A DNA stretch of 32,347 bases from Verrucomicrobiaceae bacterium (GCA_029865835.1 JARXAL010000292.1:1-32347), one strand, 5' to 3'; positions 7,765 through 16,884 are shown, counted from the stretch's first letter. Notes: generated by a model not told the origin, from the sequence alone. A program made the numbers and translations.

Positions 7765-8061
7765 GGGCATTGAGCAAGATTTTCCCCTCGAAGCGATAGA
7801 GTTGAACCCTTCAGCATTCCTGCGATGCACTATATCAATGTCTCCTTCACCGCTTCGGATCTGTGGCTATTTGATGGTGTTGATTTTGCGGATTGCGCAG
7901 GGTTTGGCGACAGCGGCGATGTTGGCGGCCTCTTTGAATGTGTATCCAATAGTGGTTTGACCCAGAAAGAGACGCTGAAATCGTTCAGTGTGATGCTTAG
8001 CCTGGTTTCGGCGCTGGGATTGGTGATGCCGTTTGCGGGATAAGGTTCAGTCGGATTGGCG
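7765..8061. other. Stretch with no supported gene
   Basis: Small frames exist on both strands (for example a 72-codon plus-strand frame at 7825-8043), but none has a ribosome site, a recognisable motif or a consistent codon pattern. A short minus-strand stretch reading FKEAANIAAVAKPCAIRK is suggestive of a worn coding remnant but is too short to assign. Treated as intergenic or degenerate. Confidence 0.5.
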
Positions 8062-8089
8062 TTGACAATGGGCTGGTGATCCGCACAAT
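8062..8089 (+). promoter_or_regulatory. Promoter of tRNA-Gly
   Basis: A perfect TTGACA -35 at 8062-8067, a 16-base spacer and CACAAT -10 at 8084-8089. The predicted start is near 8096, about ten bases before the mature tRNA 5' end at 8106. Confidence 0.65.
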
Positions 8090-8105
8090 GATGACCCGCG
8101 GTTGT

Positions 8106-8179
8106 GCGGGTGTAGTTCAATGGTAGAACGAGAGCTTCCCAAGCTTTAGACGTGGGTTCGATTCCCATCACCCGCTCCA
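8106..8179 (+). tRNA. tRNA-Gly (anticodon CCC)
   Basis: A complete cloverleaf can be drawn. The acceptor GCGGGTG (8106-8112) pairs with CACCCGC (8169-8175). The D stem is GTTC/GAAC. The anticodon stem AGAGC/GCTTT encloses loop TTCCCAA with anticodon CCC at 8138-8140. The T stem GTGGG/CCCAT encloses TTCGATT. The discriminator is T and the CCA end is encoded (8177-8179). It reads GGG codons, which are heavily used in the large gene just downstream. Confidence 0.95.
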
Positions 8180-8255
8180 GCTATTTTTGGAAACTGGATG
8201 TGAAAATGGTGTCGGAGAACTTGCCACCAAAAGGGACAGGAGTTAGTATTGGCTG

Positions 8256-11200
8256 ATGTTGTTTGATCAGGGGCTCAGGGCGCGGGTTACGTACTTGTTT
8301 TTTTGTCTGGCTTTGGGACTGTCAGGAAGTGAGGCTTCCGGGTCCTATGAGAAGGGAACTGGCGATCGGGTGCCGTTGTTGCTTTCCGTTTTGCCGGTGG
8401 ATGGGGGGACGGTGAGGTTGGGTCCGGCGGTACCCCTGTCAGATCTTGAGGTGATGAAGGAGTATGTGTTGACTGCGAAAGCGAGGGCGGGGAAGGTTTG
8501 GAATGGGTGGAGCTCGCCTCAGTTGGTGCTAAGTGATGCGGAGCGACTGGGGACGAGGCTGAGATTTACGATGGCCCCCGGGCTGGCGATCAGTGCGAAT
8601 TTCGTGGATGATCCTTTTGTGCCTTCAATCGTGGGATCTTTCAGCGGATTGATCCGGGCGGATGTTGGAGGGGACTCGCGACATGACAGCGAGGGTGCAG
8701 TCGCGATTCGGGTGAGTTCGAGAGGGGAATTCTCAGGGGTGGTGCGAGTAGGTGGGGGGCGTTGGGTGTTGAGGGGGATGTTTGATGCGGATGGGGAGGC
8801 GCGATTCGGGGAGGGGTTTGAGAGGGAGGTTCTTCTTTCACGGGTTCCCCTGGCCGGGTATGTGTTGTCGCTGCGCCTGGATCTTAATCCCGCGGGAGAG
8901 CGACGTATTTCAGGGGAATTGAGACGCCAAACAAGGGAGGGGTCGGTGGTGCTTTCGAGCGTGGAGGCGAATCGCCATGGGTTTGATGGGAGGACGCCAG
9001 AGACAACGGCGGTGGCGTCGCGGTATTCATGGGCGATGCCTGCGCAACCGCAGACGAACGGGATGGAGGTGTCATTGTACCCGCAGGGAGATGGGGTGGG
9101 CTTTGTTTGGGTGAGCAGGAGGGGAGAGGTGCGGCTGGTCGGGGTGCTGGCCGACGGGGCGCGAGTTACGGCGAGCACGAATTTGGACAAGGATTCGAAG
9201 TGTCCGCTGTTTTTGAGTTTGGAGGGTGGCGCAGGAAGTCTGAATGGCTGGATGAAGGTGGATGGGACGCGACCTGATACGGATCTTGCGAGCGAGGATT
9301 TGCGTTGGCTTAAACCGGTGAACATGCAGGCGAAGCGGTACCCGTTTGGGTGGCCCGAGGGATTGGAGTTGAAACTGATAGGGACGCGGTTTGCGGTTGT
9401 GGAGGGGGAGAGTGTGGTTCCAGACTTGAGCGAGGTTTCGGTCAGCAATGCGGTGTTGATTTTCTCACAAGGAGGTTTGACGCAAGAGGTAAAGAAGGAG
9501 CTTCGGATTTCGGCTAAGAATGTGGTGAGTAAACAGCCTGCGTCGGACTCGAGCTATGCTTTGAAATTGAGCGCGGGTCGGGGGCAGTTTGACGGTTGGT
9601 TTTTGCATCCGATTCAAGGGAGGGTGAATTTCACGGGGGTGATCTTGCAGAAGGGGGCGAATCGGAGAGGTTTCGGACTTTTTTTGACCGAGAGATCCCG
9701 CAGAGATGATGGGGTGGGGACCGGCGGGAGGGTCGAGTTGAAGACGAAGTTCAATCCGAGACCGAGGCTGATCCTTTCGGAGTTCATGGCAGGCAATGAA
9801 AGGACGATCGCTGATGAAGACGGAGCGTTTTCGGATTGGATTGAGTTGTACAATCCTGGGGCGGAAGCCGTCGACTTGAGCGACTGGTGTTTGACTGATT
9901 CGGCATCCAACTTGGCGAAGTGGCGATTTCCGGGGGTGACATTGGGGGGCAAGGAATATTTGATTGTATGGGCTTCGAGCAAGAATCGGCGGGTGGTTGG
10001 GCAGCCGTTGCACACTAACTTTAATCTGTCTGCTGGAGGGGAGTATCTGGCTCTGGTGCGGCCGGATGGGAGCACGGTGGAGCAGGCTTTTTCGCCTTTG
10101 TATCCGGCGCAAGCGAGGGATGAGAGTTATGGGATTGCCTTTTCGAGCCGGAGCCTGGTCGCCCCAGGAGCGAGTGTGCGGTATCAGGTGCCGAGGAATG
10201 GAGGATTGGGGACGAACTGGACGGCGCGTGACTTCCAGGATGGGTCGTGGGCCAAGGGTAAGACTGGATTGGGATTTGGTGTGGGAGTGCCCGGGTTCAC
10301 GGTGAGACAGGTGGCGGCGAGACCGGAGTTTGGCCCGGTGGACAGCATTGCCACTTGTGAGGCGCTGTTGGCGCTACCTAAGGGTAGTCCGTTGATCTTG
10401 AGTGAGGCGACTGTGGTGGCTCCATTCATTAACTACCTTGGAGATGGCGAGGATGGAAATTACCCAGAGAATGCGGCATTGCCAAATGGGACGGCGGAGC
10501 CTTACGCGTTCATTGCGACCGGGACGATCACGATTCCGGCGACTGGAGATTATGTGTTTGGCTTGAACTCGGATGATGGGGGTAGGATCAAAATTGACGG
10601 GGTGGCAGTGATGACGGATGACAGCAATCATGGGCCCTTGGACAATCTGAGCGCGCCTGTAAATCTTTCGGCTGGGATTCACACGGTTGAGGTGATCATG
10701 TGGGAAGGCGTAGGCGGGGATTGCGTGGAGTTCTTTGCAAAAGCGGGAACGGATACGGCGTGGAACGCAGATTTTCGGCTAGTCGGCGCACCTGGGGGAC
10801 TCGCGGTTGTGACGTCACCGCTTGGAACAGACGGGGGAGGCGGAGGAGTGGTGGCGACTGATTTGCGGGGGGCGATGCGGGCGAAGAATGCCAGTTGCTT
10901 GGTGCGCATGCCGTTCACGGTGAGTGGTGTGAATGCCTTGACGGGTTTGACATTGAAGGTGCGATATCAAGACGGGTTCATTGCGTACTTGAATGGCACG
11001 GAGGTGGCGAGGCGTAACGCGCCTGCTGAGGCCCGGTTTGACAGCGAAGCGCTGGTGCAACGGTCCGCTGCGGATGCGCTTAGTGCAGAGTCGATTGATG
11101 TGTCGGGCTTTTTGTCGTTGTTGACGAACGGAAGGAATGTTTTGGCGCTTCATGCGATGAATGACGCGCGGGATGACGGGGCGTTTTTCATTTTGACTGA

Positions 11201-14200
11201 GCTGAGTGCGAGGGCGGGGTTGGCCGGAAACGAGGTCTTTTTCCGTCCGACGGATACGGTGGTGACGGCGACGCCGGGGGAGGCGAATGGGATACCTGAG
11301 TTTTTGGGAGAGGTGGCGCCACTGGAATTCAGTCATCCGCATGGATTTTATGAGAAGGGATTTGCGCTGGCGATTCGTTCGGTCACCCCTGGGACGAGTG
11401 TTCGATACACCTTGGATGGTTCGACGCCGACGGCGACTAACGGGAGGCTTTACACGGGACCGCTGCCGATCAGGAGGACGAGCATCGTGCGGGCGGTGGG
11501 GTTCAGGGCGGGGTATGAGCCAACGAAAGTGATCACGAACAGTTATCTGTTTTTAGATGATGTGATCGTGCAGTCTCGGGGAGGAGCGCCGCCGTCGCGT
11601 GAATGGCCTTTGGGGACGGTGAATGGCCAAGTGTCCGATTATGGCATGGATCCGGAGATCGTGGACAGTAAGAACACTGCGATTGGGGGCATTGAGCAGG
11701 TCAAGTCAGCCTTGAGAGCGATCCCGACACTGTCGGTGGTGACGGATCTGCCGAATTTGTTTTCGATTGATTCGGGGATTTGGATCAATCCGTTTGGCCG
11801 TGGAGAGGCGTGGGAGCGACCGGCTTCAATCGAGATGATTGGAGACAGCGGACCGGGCGGGGGATTTGGCGTGAATTGCGGACTGCGACTGCGCGGTGGA
11901 TTCAGCAGGAGTGGAGACAATCCCAAGCATTCGTTCCGTTTGTTTTTCAGGAGTCGATATGGGGCGGCGCGGTTGGAGTATCCTTTGTTTGGAGATGAGG
12001 GGGCATCAAGCTTCAACAAGATGGATCTTCGAACGGCGCAGAATTACTCTTGGTCGTTTGGGGGGGATGGCAACAACACGTTTCTGAGGGAGGAAAGCGC
12101 GCGAGAGATGCAGGGGGCAATGGGGCAGCCGCATACGCGGAGCCAGTATTATCATCTGTATTTGAACGGGCAGTATTGGGGGCTTTACGAGACGCATGAG
12201 CGGCCTGAGGCGAGTTTTGGAGAGAGCTATCTGGGGGGAAATGAGGAGGACTATGATACGGTGAAGGGGGAGCAAGATCAGGGCTACATCACCGGGGTAA
12301 CTGATGGCAATCTGGATGCGTGGGAGGCGCTGCGGGTGAAGGCGAGAGCGCACTTTGCGAGTCCGAACGATGCCAGTTTTTTTGCGATGCAGGGGTTGGC
12401 GGCAGATGGAACGACGCGGACGAATGAGCCGGTGCTGCTTGATGTGGAGAATTTGATCGACTACATGCTACTGACCTTTTGGACGGGGAATTTGGATGGA
12501 GCCACGTCTGCCTTTCTTGGGGATGAGCGTGCTAACAATTGGTTTGCGGTGCGGAACCGGATGGGGGTGAGCGGCGGCTTCAAGTTTTTGGCGCATGACT
12601 TTGAGCACACGTTTTTCAATGTGGACGAAGATCGAACAGGGCCCTTTGACGCAGGAAATCGGACGTTGGTCGAAACCTACAATCCGATGTTTTTGCATCA
12701 TGACTTGCGCCCAAGCGGGGAGTACCGGATGCTTTGGGCTGACCGGGTGCAGAAGCATTTGTTCGGGGCTGGGGAGTTGCGCGCGGAGGAGATTCAAGGG
12801 CGGATGCTGGAGCGGAAGGCACTTTTGAACAAGGTGATCATCGCCGAGTCGGCAAGATGGGGGGATTCGAAAATGGGCGAGGGTGCACCGCTGACGCGAT
12901 TGGACTGGGTGAACGCGGTGGATTATGTGATTGACTCGTTTGTGCCTGAGCGAAGCGGGCGTGTGATCGCGCAGTTGCGGGGAGACGGACTTTATCCGAG
13001 TTTTGACGCGCCGGAGTTGAGTCAATACGGAGGGCCCATTTCGAGTGGCACGGAAGTGGTCATTTCAGGAAATGGGGGCGAAGTGTATTTTACGCTGGAT
13101 GGAAGTGATCCCCGGCTTGTCGGTGGTGCATTGAACCCGAATGCCGAGAATTATGTCAGCAGTTCGGAGACGATTACAGTGGTGCCATTTGGTCAGGACT
13201 GGAAGTATCTTGGAGACGGTAGCGATCAGGGAGTCTCGTGGCGGGCGACGGGCTTTGATGATGCGGAATGGGCTAGTGGGCCAGGTGAATTAGGGTATGG
13301 TGACGGCGATGAGGTTACGGCGGTTCCTTTTGTAGACGTGGATCCATTGGTACCAGGGGATCAGAAGAATGCGACGACGTACTTCAGAAAACAGTTTCAA
13401 GTATCAGATGTCACAGGTCTGACCGAGGCTTCGCTTCGAGTGCGGTATGACGATGCGGTCATTCTGTATTTTAATGGAGTGGAGGTGGGTCGTTCGCCGA
13501 ACATCAACAGCAATCCGAATTTCGATCAGTATGCGAGTGGAGGAACTCCAGATGAGAATGCTTTTTTCACCTTCAACGTCGATCCTGGGTTATTCGTATC
13601 AGGTGCCAATGTGTTGGCCGCAGAGGTGCATCAAGCTGACTCAGGCAGCAAAGATATCAGCTTCAATGCGTCGTTGCGTGTCACTAAGACGAACAGGCCA
13701 ACGCCTCTTTTGCTGACTGGCAATGGGGAAAAAACGCTCAAGGTGCGGGCGCTGCAGTCAGGAGAGTGGAGTGCTTTAGTTGAGGGGGTGTTTGATGTGA
13801 AGCAGGCGTCTGACATGACGGTGAGTCTTTCTCCAAGCAGCCCCTTTATTGCTGGCGCATCTGCTGGTTACGTTGTGACAGCGAAAAATGTTGGGGTGGT
13901 GGCGAGTGAGGGGGATGTTGAAGTTTCGGTTGAGTTGCCGGAAGGCCTAGAGGCGACGGGGATTAGTGGGAGCGGGTGGACGATTGTTCAGGGGAGAGGG
14001 ACAAGCGTGCGCGCCTATCGAGGTGACGTCCTTGGTTCTGGGGCGAGTTTTCCTGACTTGGTGTTGAATGTGGTGATTTCAAAAGCGGCACCTGAGTTTG
14101 CAACGGTCATTGCCCGGGTTGGGGGTGGAGGTGAAATCAACACAAGCAACAATCAGTCGAGTCAGATGACTTTTATTGGTTCGACTGGGATGAGTGAGTT

Positions 14201-15845
14201 TTCGTTTAGCCGGTCTTTTTACGCTGGGAATGAAGCGGAAGGAGGGGTGAATGTAACTGTCCTGAGAACGGGAGTTCGATCAGGGCCGGCTTCAGTTCGA
14301 ATAACGACTTTGGATGGTCGGGCGAAGGCTGGCTCGGATTATGGTTTGCAGGATCGAGTGTTGAACTTTTCTGACGGAGAACTCAGCCAAACGGTGAGGA
14401 TTGATTTGATCAATGACGGAGTGTCTGAGTTGCATGAGCGATTTCGGGTCAAACTAAGTGAAGTGGCAGGCGCGGCATCCTTGGGGGTGCCTACTGATGC
14501 AAGCGTGACCATCATTGATCCGGATGAGATGGCACCTACGGTGTCAGTGTCGACGCCGACTGAGGGGGCAAAGGTAGTTGCAAGTGTTGCGGTTTTGAAA
14601 GGAACGGCAAGGGATGACAAAGGACTCTTCGAGGTAGAAGCTTCAGTCAATGGAGGTGCCTTTGCTAAGGCTACTTTGAGCATTCAAGGAGATGGCAGAA
14701 CAGGCCGTTATGAGGTGGCTGTGCCAGCGGTGGCAGGAATTAATGAGGTCAAAGTTCGGGCCATTGACGTCAAAGGTCTGGTGTCAAATGTTGCGACAAG
14801 GCGGTTTGTGTTTAATCCGCTGCGACCTTTAGAGGTGCTGGTGTTGCCTGGTGCTCAAGCGGGCACTGCGGCCGTGGTTGGCCATGCCAATGCATCGATG
14901 ATTGAAGTTGGAAAAAAAGTGCGACTGAAGGCTTCGGCGCGGGTGGGTTTTCGGTTTGAGGGTTGGACTGTTGCAGGGATGTCAGGGACGGAATTGGAGA
15001 ACCCAGCTATTGAAGTGTTGATGAGCGAGGGATTGACGGTGACAGCGCGGTTTGTTGAGGATCCTTTTGTGGCGTCGGCTATAGGGGAATATCATGGACT
15101 TTTGGTTCCGGATGCGGGAATGGAGCGAAAGTGGGAGAATCGCGGGTCGGTGCAAGTGACCGTGAACAAACAAGGAACCTTCACTGGGAAGCTCAAAATG
15201 GGTGGGAATGCGTTGTCCTTTTCTGGCCTATTCAATTCGGATGGCGCGTCGAGATTTGGGATGGGCAGGTTGCCCGAGACGACCTTGTTGAGGCGTGGTC
15301 GGGTTCCATTGGTTTTGGGTTTGCAGTGGGATTTGGGACAGCCTCATGGGATGACAGGAAGAGTTGGGGAAGCGATGAGAGATGGGAGTGTACGAGAGGT
15401 GGCTGCCTTCACGGCGCAGTTGCCTCTTGGAAAGCTGACTGCGGGGTCGCCCTACTTACAAGGAGGGGGGCGTTTTGACATGAGCTTGTGGCCGAAGGTG
15501 CAAATGGGTCTAGATCTGGAGGACTATCCGCAGGGGTCGGGCATAGGTTTGCTGACGATTTTGAGGAGCGGGCAAGCGAGGGTTGCCATCAACCTAGCAG
15601 ACAGGATACGAGTGACGGCGGCGATGCCGATTCAACGGACGATGAGGATTCCGTTGTTTGTGCCGCTCTATCAAGCGGCAACTGGGGGGCTCACTGGCGA
15701 AATGCGTTTGAGCCATGGTGAAGCGGAAGGGGATATTCAAGTCACTGATTTGCTTTGGTTCAGGCCAGTGTTGAATCGCGCCCCGTATCCGTTTGGCTGG
15801 CCAGAGGGGATTACCTTAGACGGGAAAGCTGATGCGCAGCCCTGA
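8256..15845 (+). CDS. Giant secreted CotH-kinase protein with repeat modules (2529 aa)
   Basis: A signal peptide is likely (YLFFCLALGLSGSEASG, residues 13-29). Domains in order, approximate residues: repeat module copy B 39-485; lamin-tail domain 502-610 (ILSEFMAGNE, DWIELYNPG); PA14-like 745-830; jelly-roll-like strand region 880-985; chitobiase C-terminal-like 1023-1095 (VRYTLDGSTPTATNG); CotH kinase-like 1155-1500 (GLRLRGGFSRSG, KHSFRLFF, YWGLYETHERPE, FLAHDFEHTF); second chitobiase-like 1592-1626; second jelly-roll-like 1645-1810; a DUF11-like beta domain 1855-1965; Calx-beta 1982-2092; Ig-like 2094-2187; InlB-like plus module copy C 2190-2529. CotH proteins are atypical kinases known from Bacillus spore coats, so phosphorylation of secreted proteins is possible but unproven. 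The order lamin-tail, chitobiase, CotH recurs in Verrucomicrobiota. ATG 8256 has AGGAG 13 bases upstream. The end overlaps the next gene by 14 bases. Codon use favours GGG, TTG and GTG. Confidence 0.88.
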   Translation: MLFDQGLRARVTYLFFCLALGLSGSEASGSYEKGTGDRVPLLLSVLPVDGGTVRLGPAVPLSDLEVMKEYVLTAKARAGKVWNGWSSPQLVLSDAERLGTRLRFTMAPGLAISANFVDDPFVPSIVGSFSGLIRADVGGDSRHDSEGAVAIRVSSRGEFSGVVRVGGGRWVLRGMFDADGEARFGEGFEREVLLSRVPLAGYVLSLRLDLNPAGERRISGELRRQTREGSVVLSSVEANRHGFDGRTPETTAVASRYSWAMPAQPQTNGMEVSLYPQGDGVGFVWVSRRGEVRLVGVLADGARVTASTNLDKDSKCPLFLSLEGGAGSLNGWMKVDGTRPDTDLASEDLRWLKPVNMQAKRYPFGWPEGLELKLIGTRFAVVEGESVVPDLSEVSVSNAVLIFSQGGLTQEVKKELRISAKNVVSKQPASDSSYALKLSAGRGQFDGWFLHPIQGRVNFTGVILQKGANRRGFGLFLTERSRRDDGVGTGGRVELKTKFNPRPRLILSEFMAGNERTIADEDGAFSDWIELYNPGAEAVDLSDWCLTDSASNLAKWRFPGVTLGGKEYLIVWASSKNRRVVGQPLHTNFNLSAGGEYLALVRPDGSTVEQAFSPLYPAQARDESYGIAFSSRSLVAPGASVRYQVPRNGGLGTNWTARDFQDGSWAKGKTGLGFGVGVPGFTVRQVAARPEFGPVDSIATCEALLALPKGSPLILSEATVVAPFINYLGDGEDGNYPENAALPNGTAEPYAFIATGTITIPATGDYVFGLNSDDGGRIKIDGVAVMTDDSNHGPLDNLSAPVNLSAGIHTVEVIMWEGVGGDCVEFFAKAGTDTAWNADFRLVGAPGGLAVVTSPLGTDGGGGGVVATDLRGAMRAKNASCLVRMPFTVSGVNALTGLTLKVRYQDGFIAYLNGTEVARRNAPAEARFDSEALVQRSAADALSAESIDVSGFLSLLTNGRNVLALHAMNDARDDGAFFILTELSARAGLAGNEVFFRPTDTVVTATPGEANGIPEFLGEVAPLEFSHPHGFYEKGFALAIRSVTPGTSVRYTLDGSTPTATNGRLYTGPLPIRRTSIVRAVGFRAGYEPTKVITNSYLFLDDVIVQSRGGAPPSREWPLGTVNGQVSDYGMDPEIVDSKNTAIGGIEQVKSALRAIPTLSVVTDLPNLFSIDSGIWINPFGRGEAWERPASIEMIGDSGPGGGFGVNCGLRLRGGFSRSGDNPKHSFRLFFRSRYGAARLEYPLFGDEGASSFNKMDLRTAQNYSWSFGGDGNNTFLREESAREMQGAMGQPHTRSQYYHLYLNGQYWGLYETHERPEASFGESYLGGNEEDYDTVKGEQDQGYITGVTDGNLDAWEALRVKARAHFASPNDASFFAMQGLAADGTTRTNEPVLLDVENLIDYMLLTFWTGNLDGATSAFLGDERANNWFAVRNRMGVSGGFKFLAHDFEHTFFNVDEDRTGPFDAGNRTLVETYNPMFLHHDLRPSGEYRMLWADRVQKHLFGAGELRAEEIQGRMLERKALLNKVIIAESARWGDSKMGEGAPLTRLDWVNAVDYVIDSFVPERSGRVIAQLRGDGLYPSFDAPELSQYGGPISSGTEVVISGNGGEVYFTLDGSDPRLVGGALNPNAENYVSSSETITVVPFGQDWKYLGDGSDQGVSWRATGFDDAEWASGPGELGYGDGDEVTAVPFVDVDPLVPGDQKNATTYFRKQFQVSDVTGLTEASLRVRYDDAVILYFNGVEVGRSPNINSNPNFDQYASGGTPDENAFFTFNVDPGLFVSGANVLAAEVHQADSGSKDISFNASLRVTKTNRPTPLLLTGNGEKTLKVRALQSGEWSALVEGVFDVKQASDMTVSLSPSSPFIAGASAGYVVTAKNVGVVASEGDVEVSVELPEGLEATGISGSGWTIVQGRGTSVRAYRGDVLGSGASFPDLVLNVVISKAAPEFATVIARVGGGGEINTSNNQSSQMTFIGSTGMSEFSFSRSFYAGNEAEGGVNVTVLRTGVRSGPASVRITTLDGRAKAGSDYGLQDRVLNFSDGELSQTVRIDLINDGVSELHERFRVKLSEVAGAASLGVPTDASVTIIDPDEMAPTVSVSTPTEGAKVVASVAVLKGTARDDKGLFEVEASVNGGAFAKATLSIQGDGRTGRYEVAVPAVAGINEVKVRAIDVKGLVSNVATRRFVFNPLRPLEVLVLPGAQAGTAAVVGHANASMIEVGKKVRLKASARVGFRFEGWTVAGMSGTELENPAIEVLMSEGLTVTARFVEDPFVASAIGEYHGLLVPDAGMERKWENRGSVQVTVNKQGTFTGKLKMGGNALSFSGLFNSDGASRFGMGRLPETTLLRRGRVPLVLGLQWDLGQPHGMTGRVGEAMRDGSVREVAAFTAQLPLGKLTAGSPYLQGGGRFDMSLWPKVQMGLDLEDYPQGSGIGLLTILRSGQARVAINLADRIRVTAAMPIQRTMRIPLFVPLYQAATGGLTGEMRLSHGEAEGDIQVTDLLWFRPVLNRAPYPFGWPEGITLDGKADAQP
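8370..9710 (+). repeat. Repeat module copy B
   Basis: Second copy of the module, at the N-terminus of the giant protein. Landmarks are WNGWSS, DPFVP (Asp codon 8610), YPQG (Tyr 9078) and YPFGWPEG (Tyr 9339). Spacings are 156 and 87 codons. The C-terminal subdomain is present, ending near GFGLFL. Confidence 0.75.
14829..15845 (+). repeat. Repeat module copy C, C-terminally shortened
   Basis: Third copy, at the C-terminus of the giant protein. Landmarks are FEGWTV, DPFV (Asp codon 15060), YPQG (Tyr 15525) and YPFGWPEG (Tyr 15786). Spacings are 155 and 87 codons. The chain stops about 10 residues after GWPEG, so the roughly 110-130 residue tail found in copies A and B is missing. Confidence 0.75.
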
Positions 15846-16884
15846 TGCATTAGGGGGCGATCCGTCTGGTCGAATGGTCTGGGTAGATGGCTATCGGGGG
15901 TTAGCCGTGGTGGTGATGGTGTGGGTTCATGTTGCGAATACCCTACTAACTGCCGAGGAACAGATGACAGAATGGTACGGGCGATTGACATTCTTTCACG
16001 GTCTCGTGGCGCCAGCGTTCTTTTGGATTGGCGGATTTGTGCGAGGGGTTCGGGTTCCGCAGCCGGGTGGAAAGCGTCCCGGTTTTGGTGCGGTGAAGCG
16101 ATTGCTCGGAGTGATGGTGCTAGGCTATTTGATGCATTTTCCTTGGAGGGTGTTTATTCATTTTGAATGGGATGCGACATCGGGAAAAGAAATGATGACA
16201 GTCGATGTCCTGCAAACTTTGGCCTTTACTGGGCTGGTGATGGTTGGAGTTGAAAGGTTTGTGATTACTCGAAGGATGCAGCAATGGGTGATGGGGGTGC
16301 TAGCGGTTGTGTTCGTGGTATTGGAAAGGTGGGCAGGAGATTGGGTGACATCGTGGCCGTTTGTGAATGCCTGGCTAAGTCGGCAAACGGGATCTGTCTT
16401 CTGTTTGTTTCCTTGGGTAGGGTTTGGCTTGGCGGGATGGCTGTGCGGAAGTTGGGTGGTGGCTGGAAGAGGCAAAGCGGTTTGGATTTATGCCTGTATT
16501 GGGGCCATGCTCGCATGGGGTGTGCCGCAATTGGAATGGCTCGGGCGAGGAGAGGCCTTTTTTTTGCAAAGGCTGGGTTGGGTGATCTTGGTGGCCTTGG
16601 TTGTGGCCGGTGTGTTTCGGATGCCGCAGGGGCGGGCTGGAATGGTTTCTAGCGCCTTGCTGATAGCTGGGCGTGAATCTCTGGTGATTTATGTCGCGCA
16701 TTTGACGATTATTCATGCGATACCGTCCCCGTTCGGGACCTTAGAGCAATGTCTCGGAAGGAGGCAGTCTTTAGTACAGGTGGTTGGTTGGTTTGTATTC
16801 ATTGCCGCAATAAGTTGGGGGGCTGCATGGTGGAATGAACGGCGAAAAGAACGAATGAAGGGTTTAGAGGTATTGGGTGGTTGA
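15832..16884 (+). CDS. Multi-pass membrane acyltransferase-like protein (DUF1624 / heparan-alpha-glucosaminide N-acetyltransferase type)
   Basis: 350 residues with roughly ten hydrophobic segments. The first segment carries WVDGYRGLAVVVMVWVHVAN, the pattern that opens DUF1624 and related acyltransferase-3-like proteins, with a conserved Arg and a His at the membrane face. A charged loop follows (RVPQPGGKRPGFGAVKR), then WRVFIHFEWD, DVLQTLAFTGL and, late, RESLVIYVAHLTIIH, another family landmark. Relatives move acyl groups across the membrane onto sugars or glycans. ATG 15832 lies inside the giant CotH gene, giving a 14-base overlap and likely translational coupling; an internal ATG at 15874 would remove the overlap but starts just before the first helix. 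The overlap hints that it modifies the giant protein or the surface it binds, which is an inference from position only. No terminator separates it from the next gene. Confidence 0.75.
   Translation: MRSPDALGGDPSGRMVWVDGYRGLAVVVMVWVHVANTLLTAEEQMTEWYGRLTFFHGLVAPAFFWIGGFVRGVRVPQPGGKRPGFGAVKRLLGVMVLGYLMHFPWRVFIHFEWDATSGKEMMTVDVLQTLAFTGLVMVGVERFVITRRMQQWVMGVLAVVFVVLERWAGDWVTSWPFVNAWLSRQTGSVFCLFPWVGFGLAGWLCGSWVVAGRGKAVWIYACIGAMLAWGVPQLEWLGRGEAFFLQRLGWVILVALVVAGVFRMPQGRAGMVSSALLIAGRESLVIYVAHLTIIHAIPSPFGTLEQCLGRRQSLVQVVGWFVFIAAISWGAAWWNERRKERMKGLEVLGG

Noticed and set aside
12468..13025. 185-codon minus-strand frame inside the giant CotH gene
   Set aside because: Overlaps the CotH domain, has no ribosome site or motif, and follows from codon bias on the other strand.
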